A DNA stretch of 62,839 nucleotides from Haplomitrium mnioides (lineage: Eukaryota; Marchantiophyta; Haplomitriopsida; Calobryales). Of this stretch, positions 47,160 to 56,520 are shown piece after piece. The first letter of the stretch is position 1, and every line of letters starts with the position of its first letter. Under the pieces are notes generated by a model. The model saw only the letters and a list, made by a program, of their open reading frames with translations, had not been told where the DNA came from and made no database searches. The DNA is taken from contig JBNGIS010020677.1 of the NCBI GenBank assembly GCA_049999725.1, positions 1-62,839 of the forward strand, given 5' to 3'. The position numbers and the translations under genes were made by a program.

Positions 47160-48473
47160 TCCATTGCTAATATCTATGCTTACGAACCAGTGTTGTATCT
47201 CTTCACCATTTCAACCACCAGTTCTTCGTGAGACTTTTGCTTTCTCTACTTTTTATGTTAGAAACTATCCAGCAGACCTAGCCAGAAACATCTTCGATGA
47301 AAGATACCTTCACACATGCAAGTACACAAGAAGCTACATCAACAGTCAACGAAAGAGCAACACTACACCTTGCAACTTCCATCTCTTTCACTATGTTCTC
47401 CAAAACTTCCTGGTTTAGATTTCTCAACCCATTCTTTGATCATCTTTGATTAATTTTTTTCTTTCCATTTTATGAACGAATCTATCCCCCACAAGGGACA
47501 TACTTGTTGATTCTGAACTACTTCTGACAGAGGTTACAAGAAAATCATACTAACAAGATATGCTGGCCCCTGTCACCTCCGAACCTCAACCCCTATCTGC
47601 CCATACCTCCAACTGTTACCTTTCCTTTTTTCATTACAGAATCAATATTGCAGTGAGGCACAAAAGCAATTGAGAACTAGGCTCTGTTTTAGCTCTCGGA
47701 GGACACACAAGGAGGATCTAGGAGGACATGCTACCAGCACACCCAAAGCAATAAGTACATATGATTACAAGGCAGTTCCTTCATCCATTAGCCACATCAA
47801 TTTCTTACTTCATTTCTCAGTGTTTATTCCGATCGACACGCAGCTAGTAATCTGCGGTAACCATGTGACCGATGAAGAAAAAATAGAGAAAACTCTATCA
47901 ACCTCCTTGTGAGCAATCTCATTTTGACATCACAATATCCCAATATGTGATTCACTTGATATTATGAACTCAGAGTATACATGCTACTTGCTGAAAAGCA
48001 TCAACTGCTTCTTGTGGAAAATGCAAAGAAGAGACCCCAAGTGTCTGCCGCTCCTCATCAGAACCCTGAAACACACTTTACATGGACCAATCTTTACCCC
48101 CACTCCAAGAACAAACATTCTTTCAGAGGAAGAGAATGGGGTAATCCGAGACTCAGGGGGAGCTATAACCGCCCGACCAATAGTCGACCTCCGAATCCCA
48201 ATAACATGGATCGACATTCCAATTGTCGCATACCAATGTCACCAAGAAACGCTTCACAACACACATGGAATAATAAAAGAGGCAGACAACTCCATAGAGG
48301 TCGACGAAACATGTCTAGCCTACGCCAAGTGCAAACTGCATGTACTCGATGTGGCACATGTGGCCACACCTAGCCCACATGTAGAGTACCCGTGTACCTA
48401 GCACAATTATACCAACATAGTACCAGACATCACAATCATGAAGTGCAAGGCAACTTACTGGAATTGACAGATA
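47160..48473 (+). pseudogene. Copia A gag remnant
   Basis: Gag packages element RNA. Text at 47,840-47,910 reads LVICGNHVTDEEKIEKTLST, matching the copia Gag segment VTDED-IEKT-STF. Around 47,980 comes LLAEKHQLLLVENAKKRP, matching LL-AEK-NELL--NH--RP. The zinc knuckle CTRCGTCGHT-PTC (48,337-48,378) has all four metal ligands (C, C, H, C) but a stop inside it. Two frames (47,964-48,401 and 47,981-48,373) overlap the same stretch. Confidence 0.75.
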
Positions 48474-48476
48474 TAG

Positions 48477-49745
48477 ATGAATATCCACAATACAATATAC
48501 ATCTTAATCCATCATAATCCTAATCTTAGTCACATGACGTATTCATCCATGTCAAACCAGACAACTGCATATGAGATAACCTGCATTGTAGACAACAGAT
48601 CTTTGCAAATCATTTTGCAAGATCGCAAGTACTTCTCATTACTCAAATCTTCTTCCAAGCCTATGACAACAATTACCAGTCACAATCAAATTGAAGAAAG
48701 ACATGGTCCAGTGACCATAATATTTCCAAATGGAACAAGATTGGATATCAAATCTGCAATTTATGCACCTACAACAACCAGAAACCTCATCAATTTCCAG
48801 GATATACCACAAAACAGTTTTCACATTCAAACCAAATTGTTCCAAGACATTGAAGTCCTCCATATCCTAAGTCCAATAGCAACAAGCTTTGACATACGAG
48901 AAACATTCTCACTGTCACCACTTGGATTGTATACCACAAAAATATGTTCATACCATGTCTCCATGAAACCGGTCTCCACAGCCCTCACGTGGCACAACCG
49001 CCTAGGGCATCCAAGCCGAGACATGTTTTACCGCATCAAAAATGATAGCAAAAGTATAACTCAAAATGTGCACCTACTGCCATTGAATACACCATGCTTG
49101 GTATGCGCACAAGGCAAAATGAGGACTGCACCTTCTCACAATAAAACAACAATCACAACTCCTCGATTTCTCAAGAGAATCCATGCTGACGTTTGTAAAC
49201 CCATCCACCCACCTTCAGGACCATTCAGATACTTCCTTGTCACCATTGATGCATCATCCAAATGGTTAGAGGTATCTCTTCTTACAACTAAAAACATGGT
49301 CTCCCGAAACTGTTGTCTCAAATCTTGAAACTCTCAGCACAATTCCTTGATTACCTAATCAAAAACTTGAGAGTGGACAATGCGGAAGAATTCTCTTCAC
49401 AAACTTTTGATGACCTCTGCACATCTATTGGCATCGACATACAATATTCAACTCTACATGTACACTTTCACAATGGCATTGCAGAATCTACTATTAAGAG
49501 AATACCACTTATAGCAAGACCATTACTTCTAAATTCAAACCTCCCCACCACTGCTTGGGGACATGTAGTCATGCACACAACATCTCTATTGTGTTACAAG
49601 CCATCTGCATTTAATCAAAGTTCCCCACATCAACTTGTTATGGGAATCCTAGCAGATGTATCACATCTTCGCGCATTTGGCTGCCTCGTACTTGTCCCAA
49701 TCTTAGGACCACATCAAACAAAGATGGGACCACAACGACAAAAAG

Positions 49746-49748
<3 letters not shown>
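48477..49748 (+). pseudogene. Copia A protease remnant and integrase
   Basis: At about 48,580 the protease active site is CIVDNRSLQIIL, where the family has VVDSGSTHTIL, so only the Asp survives. Next are MTTITSHNQIEERHGPVTI and the zinc-binding LTWHNRLGHPSRDMFYRI and CLVCAQGKM. The integrase core has IHADVCKPIHPPSGPFRYFL (first Asp), LRVDNAEEFSSQTFDDL (second Asp, after a frameshift near 49,310) and HFHNGIAEST (Glu). All three catalytic acids are present. The C-terminal part continues AFGCLVLVPILGPHQTKMGP to the (TA)n run. Confidence 0.88.
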
Positions 49749-49796
<48 letters not shown>

Positions 49797-49896
49797 NNNN
49801 NNNNNNNNNNNNNNNNNNNNNNNNNNNNNNNNNNNNNNNNNNNNNNNNNNNNNNNNNNNNNNNNNNNNNNNNNNNNNNNNNNNNNNNNNNNNNNNN

Positions 49897-49928
<32 letters not shown>
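49748..49928. repeat. (TA)n microsatellite with 100-N gap
   Basis: TA repeats at 49,748-49,796 and 49,897-49,928 flank 100 Ns (49,797-49,896). In copia B the same place reads GIYIGFESPS, so the run grew from a short ATATAT coding stretch, which now encodes alternating Ile and Tyr. Confidence 0.9.
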
Positions 49929-49932
<4 letters not shown>

Positions 49933-50920
49933 TTTGAATCTCCTTCTATCATCCGATATCTTGAACTCTCAACCTTTGATGTGTTTAAGTCTCGATTCAC
50001 AGACTGCTAGTTCTTTGAGGAATCTTTTCCACATCTAACACAAGAGGACAAAGCTGTACAACCCAAACCTGAGGACAACTTAATATGGCACCAACACCTA
50101 CCATTGGACTTTGATCAACGAAACAGACATTCCGATGCCAAAGTCAGAAGACTCCTCCATTTACAGCAAACATTAATTAAAATGCCCAATGCATTTAACA
50201 ATGCAGCCAACATTGCCAAATCTCATATAGAAGCTGCTAATGCGCCAACAAGACTTCAAAAAGTTGACAACCCTACCACTGACATACAGCCTAAGGCAAA
50301 GCGTGGCAGACCTATAGGCTCAAAGAATAAGCCTAAATCATCAACATCAATTGACCGATGCAACAGACAATGAAGAAATAACTATTGACTATTCCCATAC
50401 CGGTCATATATGGGACAGATCCCAGACCACTATGGATGATCTATTCACATTATCTATATCACAATTTGTAAACAAGAATGTGCCTGATCCTTTATCTGTA
50501 CGAGAAGTACAATCAAGAATCGATTGGCTCCAATGGGAAAAAGTGATAAATTTGGAACTTGACTCTCTCATACAACGACAAGTATTCGGATCTGTTATGC
50601 CAGCACTTCCATACATGCATCTAACAAATTACAGATTTATTTTTATCCGCAAATATAATGCGAAAGGTGATGTCACAAGATATAAGGCAAGAATAGTGGC
50701 CAAAGTATACACTCAGATTCCTAGACGTGACTATGACCTCACATACTCACCTGTCATGGACACTATTACTTATAAATATATGATAGCATTTGCTATCCAA
50801 CATTATCTTACTATGCACATTATGGGTGCCATCACAATCTACTTATATGACACTCTGAATACCCAGATTTTTATGAAAGCACCTCCCGAACTCATCTCAA
50901 GGATGGCATTTCATATTTAG
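49929..50920 (+). pseudogene. Copia A linker and first half of RT
   Basis: After IGFESPSIIRYLELS-like text, the linker carries AKRGRPIGSKNKPKSSTS, and a shift near 50,360 leads into RT. RT reads DWLQWEKVINLELDSLIQRQ, VTRYKARIVAKVYTQIPRRD, YDLTYSPVMDTITY, then motif A as HIMGAITIYLYDTLNT, where the catalytic Asp is Gly. It ends IFMKAPPELISRMAFHI and a TAG at 50,918. The frame stays open past that TAG into the repeat array. Confidence 0.85.
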
Positions 50921-51620
50921 GGGGAAAACATCCAAAGTCCATATAGACCTTTTATCTCTCATGGCCCCAATATTGAGATTAGACCTTTTGTCTCTCATGG
51001 CCTAAACTCTGAGGTTGGACCTTCTGCCCCTCATGATATGCACTATAAAAATGAACCTTTAGTCCACAAAGGCACAATGATTCAGAATGGATCTTTGTCC
51101 ACAAAGACCTCAATCTGAGAAAAGGACCTTTTGTCCTCAATGGCCAACAAATGAAAGGACCTTCTGTCCATAAAAGACCGTTGCCGATCCAGAAAGGACC
51201 TTTAGTCCTCATGTCAAAAAGAAAATGCCAAATGATGGAAAGCAAGTTGCATAATGATTCAAATAGACCTTTTGTCTAACCAGCGCACTCGCTAAGCAAG
51301 CAACATTCAAATGGACCTTTAGTCCAGCCAGCATACTCGCTAAGCAAGCAACATTCAAATGGACCTTTAGTACAGCCAGCACACTCGCTGACCAAGCAGC
51401 ATTTCAAAGGACCTTTAGTCCAACCAGCCAATTTGCTGAGCACACAATATTGCAGAGGACGTTTAGTCCCACAGGTATACAAGCTGTATGAGCAACAACA
51501 TAGTGGATCTTTAGTCCCCCATTATCAAAGTATACTACATGACAATGTGAAGTTGGCAAAGCATTCTATTAATGTACCTAGATCACCAATCAATCAATCA
51601 ATCAGGCACACAAATGGCAA
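50921..51620 (+). repeat. GPxV repeat array inside copia A RT
   Basis: Fourteen units of GGAC-N5-GTCC type begin at 50,945, 50,981, 51,017, 51,053, 51,089, 51,124, 51,157, 51,196, 51,265, 51,313, 51,361, 51,409, 51,457 and 51,505. Spacings are 36 x4, 35, 33, 39, 69, then 48 x5, nearly all multiples of three. In the frame continuous with upstream RT each unit reads Gly/Arg-Pro-x-Val (for example EVGPSAPHD, NGPLVQPAYSLSKQHS). One base is lost at unit 5 and a TAA follows unit 9. Downstream RT resumes at about 51,622 as AIQVLTSIYELKQSGTNWY. Confidence 0.85.
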
Positions 51621-52790
51621 TTCAAGTCTTGACATCGATATATGAGCTCAAACAGAGTGGCACAAATTGGTATCAAATTGATTCAAATAAGAGATGATAA
51701 CACTGAATTTTACAAATGATGACATTGCTCCATGCCTGTTCATGAAACATCAAGGCTCTAAATATGTGATAGTTGCACTTTATGTAGACAACATAAATAT
51801 TTTTGGCACAAAAACTCTAGTTGCCAGCACTATTGCTAAACTGAAAGACACATTTCAAATGCAAGACATCGGAAAAACCTGATTTCTATCTTGGCATTCA
51901 GTTTGAGTATATGCTAGATGGTATTTTGATCCACCAGTCCACATATACAGCCAAGATTCTCAAACAATTCAATATGGACAAAGCTCATCCAACAAGCACT
52001 CCAATGGAAATGAGATCTTTAGACCCTACCAAGGACATGTTGAAAAAATGAAAAGAATATGAACAAATTCTAGGATTAGAAAAACCATATCTATCGGCAA
52101 TAGGAGCCCTCATGTACCTTGCAAATCAGACTAGACCTGATATATCTTTTGTAGTAAATATGCTCACAAGGCACAACTTCCATCCCACCATTTGCCTTTG
52201 GAATAGGCTCAAACGTATTTTCAGATACATGAAAGGTACAAAAGATATGGGAATCTTCTTCCCTAGAAATGCAACAAATGATATTGTCGGTTATGTCAAC
52301 GTTGGATATTTATGTGATCCTGATGACGTAAAGTCTCAAACAAGATATGTCTTCCTTAAAGGAAGCACTTCTATCTCATGGAAAAGCACCAAACAAACAA
52401 TTACAACTACCTAGACCAACTATACAGAAATCATAGCCCTTTATGAGGCTAGTAAGGAATGTATCTGGCTTCAACAACTCATTGATCATATCAACGTCAA
52501 TACGGGCCAACCTCTACTTCATTCCCCCACAATAATTTACAGGACAATCGACCATATGTCGACTAGATTGCTCAAGGCTTTATCAAGGATGAGAGGATTA
52601 AACACATTGGTCCTAAATTCTCTTACACCCATGAGCAACACTGTGACAAAATAAATGCCCAATGGATAGCAAGTAAAGATAACAAAGCAGATATCATCAC
52701 CAAACCACTTCAACCTACTCTGCACATTGCACATACTTAAGGGTTTGGTTTACAAAGACTCTTTGAATTACAACAAAACAACAAAAAATT
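51621..52790 (+). pseudogene. Copia A second half of RT and RNase H
   Basis: RT resumes with SIYELKQSGTNWYQ. Next come FTNDDIAPCLFMKHQGSKYV and IVALYVDNINIFGTKTLVAS, in which the catalytic YVDD is YVDN. Frames then carry HQSTYTAKILKQFNMDKAHP, ALMYLANQTRPDISFVVNML and VFLKGSTSISWKSTKQTITT. RNase H has IIALYEASKECIWLQQLIDH. Stops at 52,414 and elsewhere break it. The end near 52,790 matches the end of copia B. Confidence 0.85.
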
Positions 52791-53171
52791 ATTGCTTACA
52801 TATATTTTTTCTCTCTCTCTCTCTCTGACCTTTAGTCATGAAGATAAAGGATTGCAAATACAATCATTTCTTTTGAAAAATATATGATTTTGTCTGAATG
52901 TCATACAGGTAATGAGAGGAGCATATTATATCAGAAGCTGACATCACTTCTCAGCTTTTGAGGTTGACATCATTTTTCAGACAGATCTTTGGGACACAAG
53001 GAGAGGGCGCAACATTACAACTATGAACGATGCAACAACCTATTAATTATGTGGTGGCACTCTTTCCCTCGAAAGAAAGCGGGGGGGTTAATGAGACCAC
53101 ACATAGAATAGGACTAGGATTTACATAGCATATAGTCCATAGTGTGGCTGATTATTAGTAGAAGAATCATC
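52791..53171 (+). other. Copia A 3' untranslated region
   Basis: Contains (TC)n at 52,811-52,827 and a GGGGGGGTTAATGAGACCAC block (about 53,083-53,102). The latter has a reverse-complement counterpart in copia B (58,578-58,640). No gene. Confidence 0.6.
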
Positions 53172-53181
53172 CAAGAGGGAG
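53172..53181 (+). other. Polypurine tract of copia A
   Basis: CAAGAGGGAG directly before TGTTATAGGG. Confidence 0.75.
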
Positions 53182-53291
53182 TGTTATAGGGATATATATA
53201 TATACCCCATATAAGCAGTCCTGACCTAATCATTCTACTCGTCTGTCTTGGAGACTCCCATCTGTATGCATGCGGTGCTCATGCAATAACA
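53182..53291 (+). repeat. 3' LTR of copia A (110 bp)
   Basis: TGTTATAGGGATATATATAT to CATGCAATAACA, with TG/CA ends forming the inverted pair TGTTAT/ATAACA. Confidence 0.9.
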
Positions 53292-53320
53292 AAACTGATA
53301 TATTAAAAAATGAAAACAAA

Positions 53321-53326
53321 GCTTAC
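53321..53326 (-). other. Candidate 5' splice site, methylase-like copy 2
   Basis: Minus-strand GTAAGC after CATCTT. Paired with the acceptor ending at 46,129, it gives an intron of about 98 bp once copia A and one target copy are removed. Confidence 0.5.
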
Positions 53327-53690
53327 AAGATGTTGTGGCTTATAGCACATCAAATTTCCAAAAGTTCATCCTCCACAATGCCAAATTTGTTGCGAAGAAT
53401 GAACAATAACGAAAGACCAAAAATCAGAAGTAGTTGCAGCCGCAAAAGAAGAGACCAAGTCAAAAATATTATCTTTTGTAAAGGGTTAAGAGTTGTCGTG
53501 CATATATTCCCATAGGTTGTATCCATAAGGAAAGTCAACAGTTGCTAAAGTGAAACCTCTTGGTTTCACCAAGTCATTTAGTTGTGGAGTGTTGGACTCC
53601 CTGTGGACTTGATAATATGCCACATTGACTCTGTCAACATAGGACATTAAATCTTGGTCTTGTTCTTCAAACCCTCCTTCAGCTGAAAGG
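53327..53690 (-). pseudogene. Methylase-like copy 2, exon with motif IV
   Basis: Begins after a possible acceptor, CTATCCTTTCAG (about 53,680). It reads GGFEEQDQDLMSYVDRVNVA, YYQVHRESNTPQLNDLVKP, then RGFTLATVDFPYGYNLWEYM. After a stop it continues PFTKDNIFDLVSSFAAATTS and DFWSFVIVHSSQQIWH. DFPY fits the amino-methyltransferase catalytic loop; the following FTKDNIF-LV-SF segment is the helix that normally comes next in such enzymes. The end of the exon contains another stop. Confidence 0.55.
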
Positions 53691-53949
53691 ATAGCAATGT
53701 CATTTTGACTTCCACTCTCTAGCTTTCAAAGGGTATGATACCAAGGTTAGAGCTTGGTCTTGATCTTTTAGGGCTTCTTTGACCCGATATCTCTTTTTCC
53801 CTTTAGCAGTGTCCGTCAATTTCTTGGCAAGCTTCCTTTTAAATGTGTTGCTGCACTTTAAACAACACGGAGAAATGTATTAGAGGAGAATTTGAAAACA
53901 ATGAGCTTGAATTCAAAAAGAAAGAACAACTAAAGAGAACAAGGACTTA

Positions 53950-54270
53950 AGAGTCTATGCTCTCATGAACTCTTGAGCCCAAGTATGCAAGGACTCCAAA
54001 GTCTATGTGGGAAAGGACTTTGAAGCCCATCCCCCCATGGACTTCAGAGTCATTGCGTGCAAGGAGTCTAGAGTCCATGCGTGTAGGGAGTCTAGAGTCC
54101 ATTAAGTCTTGGAGTCCATGCGTGCATGAAGTCTTGAAGTCCATGCACATATGGACTCTCAAGTCCATGCTAGCATAGGCTAGATCTCTTTGCAAACATG
54201 AAGATCTAACCCACGCTAGAGCCAAAGAGTACATGCGCATATAGACTCCTAGATATCCATGTGCGTATGA
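53950..54270. repeat. Palindromic minisatellite in copy 2 (downstream intron)
   Basis: Degenerate units of about 29 bp, for example GAGTCCATGCGTGCATGAAGTCT. The open frame 53,947-54,309 on the minus strand is repeat sequence. It corresponds to 25,010-25,290 in copy 1. Confidence 0.7.
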
Positions 54271-54439
54271 AAGAAACTTGACAAATAAAATTATTCTAAA
54301 ATAATTCAAACAAGCTTTTAAAATACGATTGGAGAAGGAGAAAAACTAACAAAAAATTTCTTGAAACTTGAGTAGAAAGAGAACATCTTTGATTCCTTTG
54401 TATGGATGGGATATTCCATCCTAGCCTCCTCTCAAGAGC

Positions 54440-54930
54440 TGTAGTATACCTCCGAATAAAATGATTTTACCATTACCGCCAAAACCTTATGCCCTTCAAG
54501 TTCTCAAGAAAGTTTTTCAATTGAAGGCTCTCTTGCTTCCACCTACCTCAAAATGGAAATTTTAATTTCATCAAGAAGACCCTAAAGGAACTTCCAAGGT
54601 TGCCACTTCATGTCCTCTATTTTTAGAGAGCCTTTGGCCTTGGGCTTTTGGGCTTTCACTAGGTTCTTCTCCCACACGCTAAAAATGCTTTGTTGTAACT
54701 TCGATAGGTCTCTACTTCAAAATGCCAGTTGGAACTAGGTCTCTTGAAAAGTTACCGTATTTTCAAGAGTTGATTTTGGCTTGATTTTCAAAGTCTCCAG
54801 CACAAGTTCTCTTTTTGACTTTTGGGATGCCACCATCTCCTTCTCCATGTAGCGTTGATGCCAATACTCCATCTTTTGAATTGACTTCATCTCCAATTGG
54901 TAATTTTGGTCGTAGTTGTCATCAATCACA
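54440..54930 (-). pseudogene. Methylase-like copy 2, middle exons
   Basis: 54,930-54,735 is open: IDDNYDQNYQLEMKSIQKME, YWHQRYMEKEMVASQKSKRE, LVLETLKIKPKSTLENTVTF, a charged and probably helical stretch. The following interval reads SIFSVWEKNLVKAQKPKAKG, SLKIEDMKWQPWKFL and ELEGHKVLAVMVKSFYSEVY with stops. It matches 25,770-25,440 in copy 1. No domain recognised. Confidence 0.5.
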
Positions 54931-54989
54931 AATATTCGAGCTTATATTGATGTAAGCTCTATGTACATATAGCAGTTGCAAAGCGAATC

Positions 54990-55868
54990 CATCTAATTTT
55001 TTGCTCCATACTTTGTAATTAAAATGTGCCTTACGGTAGCACTATGATTGCCTCTTGCAATCTTGTAGTGGTACTTGTCAAGGTTACAAATATCAAACTC
55101 TAACTTATCTACCAAACCACACTTTGAGTCCACAACCACAATGAAAAACAAATGCACATATTTGTTCATAAGCATTCTTTGAGTTGAAAGCTCCACAAAA
55201 TCTTCATTCAACCTCCTAATCTAGAATGGCCTCAGTTATCCATTCCAGGTTTTGGAAGGTCCAAATTCTCTAGCCGAATAGTAATTGTTTCCTCTTGAAC
55301 TCTGCAATAAAGATCGGAGCCCTTTGTGTACTTGCCTCCTTGATCTCAATGTTGGAGGTTGCACCAGCTTTGACTCGACTTCCTTCTCAAAGCTGCTAGA
55401 GGAGGAAGATGATGGGGTCGTCGAAAAAGAGATGAGTGAAGATGGCGACCGGAGATGCTCCTCCTGGACCGGTGGTGGTGGCATAATCTTTTTCTTTGGT
55501 AACGTTGACTTGTTCTTTTTTGGAGCCTCCGTTGGCTCCATTTCCTTTCTTTTTCTTGCAGCTGATGGTCCACTTGTTGATGCCACTATCATCATTGTTG
55601 CACTTGTATGTGGCACTAATTGTGCTATATAAAGGCCTTGCTTCACTTTCAAAAATTTCAAACTTAAAGCAAATTTGATGAAGTCTTTTTTCACCCGCTT
55701 TGCATTCGGGTAAGCGTTCAAAGTCGCAAAGAAAATGAGAAAATTGAAAACAAAAAACAAGAAATGGTTAATGACTTGTTTCAAATACTTGTCAAATTCC
55801 TTGTAAAGACTTAGAGGCTTTGACTCAAGAGTCCATACGTGCATGGGCTCTGGTGTCTTTGTGCGCAT
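54990..55868 (-). pseudogene. Methylase-like copy 2, Ser/Pro/Lys-rich exon
   Basis: The longest open frame of the gene (55,868-55,236) reads VASTSGPSAARKRKEMEPTE, then APKKNKSTLPKKKIMPPPPV, a run of serines before FEKEVESKLVQPPTLRSRRQ, and ends SAREFGPSKTWNG. The first part, to about 55,700, is intron and repeat sequence. Basic clusters resemble nuclear localisation signals in a disordered linker. After a stop, 55,211-54,993 continues FVELSTQRMLMNKYVHLFFI and VDKLEFDICNLDKYHYKIAR. I recognise no domain here. Confidence 0.5.
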
Positions 55869-56130
55869 AGACTATAGAGTCCATGCTTGCATAGACGCTA
55901 GAGTCTATGCACGCATAGACTCCAGAGCTCATGCACACCAAGACTCCCTATCCCTTGGTGTAGGGACTCCAGAGTCCATGCGCGCATGGACTTCGGAGTC
56001 CTTGCTGACTAAAACTCAAGAGTTTAGACACGCTTTGGAGTGTGAAGTCCATGCTTGTATTAACTCAAGAGTCCTTGCTCCACTAGACTTTAGAGTCCAT
56101 GCTCGCAAGGACTTCATAGTCCAAAGCGCG
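55815..56130. repeat. Palindromic minisatellite in copy 2 (upstream intron)
   Basis: About ten units of 25-30 bp. The clearest core is the perfect 20-bp palindrome AGTCCATGCGCGCATGGACT at 55,973-55,992. It corresponds to 26,040-26,240 in copy 1. The plus-strand frame 55,843-56,139 is repeat sequence. Confidence 0.8.
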
Positions 56131-56204
56131 TGTGGATAATGATGTGCAAAAAAGAAAGTATAAAACAAATAGAAAAACAAAGATATACGAGGTTTTACCT
56201 TGTC

Positions 56205-56520
56205 ATCATTGTAAGTCTCTTTAAGATTGTTGGTGAAGAAATCCCTTGGCTTCATTTTATTAAAACATAATTTCTTCAACGATGTCTTGAAAAGTGTGAC
56301 TGTATTCTTCGAATGCACAAGCAGCCCCATGTGGGCTTTGTGCTCCTCTTGAATCATAGTAATTTGGACCAACAAGCCCATGTTGAATTTTTCATCTTTA
56401 CCTTGAAAAAGGTAAAGTAGATGGTCAATGTCCTTAATCGTTCCACAACAAACTAGCCATTTGTTGGCTATTTTTTATCACTCAAGAGTCTTCAAGACAT
56501 CGGAATATCAACAAGGCTTT
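56205..56520 (-). pseudogene. Methylase-like copy 2, 5' exon
   Basis: Open in sense from about 56,470: ANKWLVCCGTIKDIDHLLYL, FQGKDEKFNMGLLVQITMIQ, EEHKAHMGLLVHSKNTVTLF, then LKETYNDDK before a good donor, AAG-GTAAAAC (about 56,200). It matches 31,090-30,705. The true start codon is not certain and no domain was recognised. 56,690-57,290 upstream is also shared with copy 1 and includes TATATAAAGC (about 56,828). Confidence 0.5.

Larger units (their letters stand above)
46197..53291 (+). mobile_element. Copia element A, complete, 108/110-bp LTRs
   Basis: 7,095-bp plus-strand element. LTRs are 46,197-46,304 and 53,182-53,291; flanks GAACT (46,192-46,196) and AAACT (53,292-53,296) fit a target duplication with one change. 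Primer-site-like TGTTATCAACACG follows the 5' LTR, and CAAGAGGGAG precedes the 3' LTR. Gag, protease remnant, integrase, RT and RNase H follow in copia order with several breaks. RT carries a 0.7-kb repeat array. A 100-N gap sits in a (TA)n run in the integrase C-terminal part. The element lies in an intron of the methylase-like gene, in opposite orientation. Confidence 0.92.
45352..56520 (-). pseudogene. Methylase-like gene, copy 2 (split by copia A)
   Basis: A minus-strand gene of several exons, resembling a DNA N4/N6 amino-methyltransferase. Sense order is 5' exon 56,520-56,205; Ser/Pro/Lys-rich region 55,700-54,990; middle exons 54,930-54,440; motif IV exon 53,690-53,327; then an intron holding copia A; and the SAM-motif exon 46,128-45,475. 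Motif IV (DFPY) before motif I (LDLCSRLST, family DPFxGSGT) is the permuted order of beta-type amino-methyltransferases. The two key Gly of motif I are Arg and Ser, and stops and frameshifts occur, so it is inactive. Two introns contain palindromic minisatellites. Confidence 0.6.

Noticed and set aside
50921-51620. The RT array as an ordinary spliced intron
   Set aside because: No convincing donor and acceptor at the edges, and unit spacing in multiples of three argues for translation; RNA data could still overturn this.
53947-54309. Minus-strand frame of 120 codons and the similar plus-strand frame at 55,843-56,139
   Set aside because: Both are translations of palindromic minisatellites within introns.
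55285-55632. Plus-strand frame of 115 codons
   Set aside because: It is the reverse of the Ser/Pro/Lys-rich exon on the minus strand, which has the better coding character and a matching gene context.
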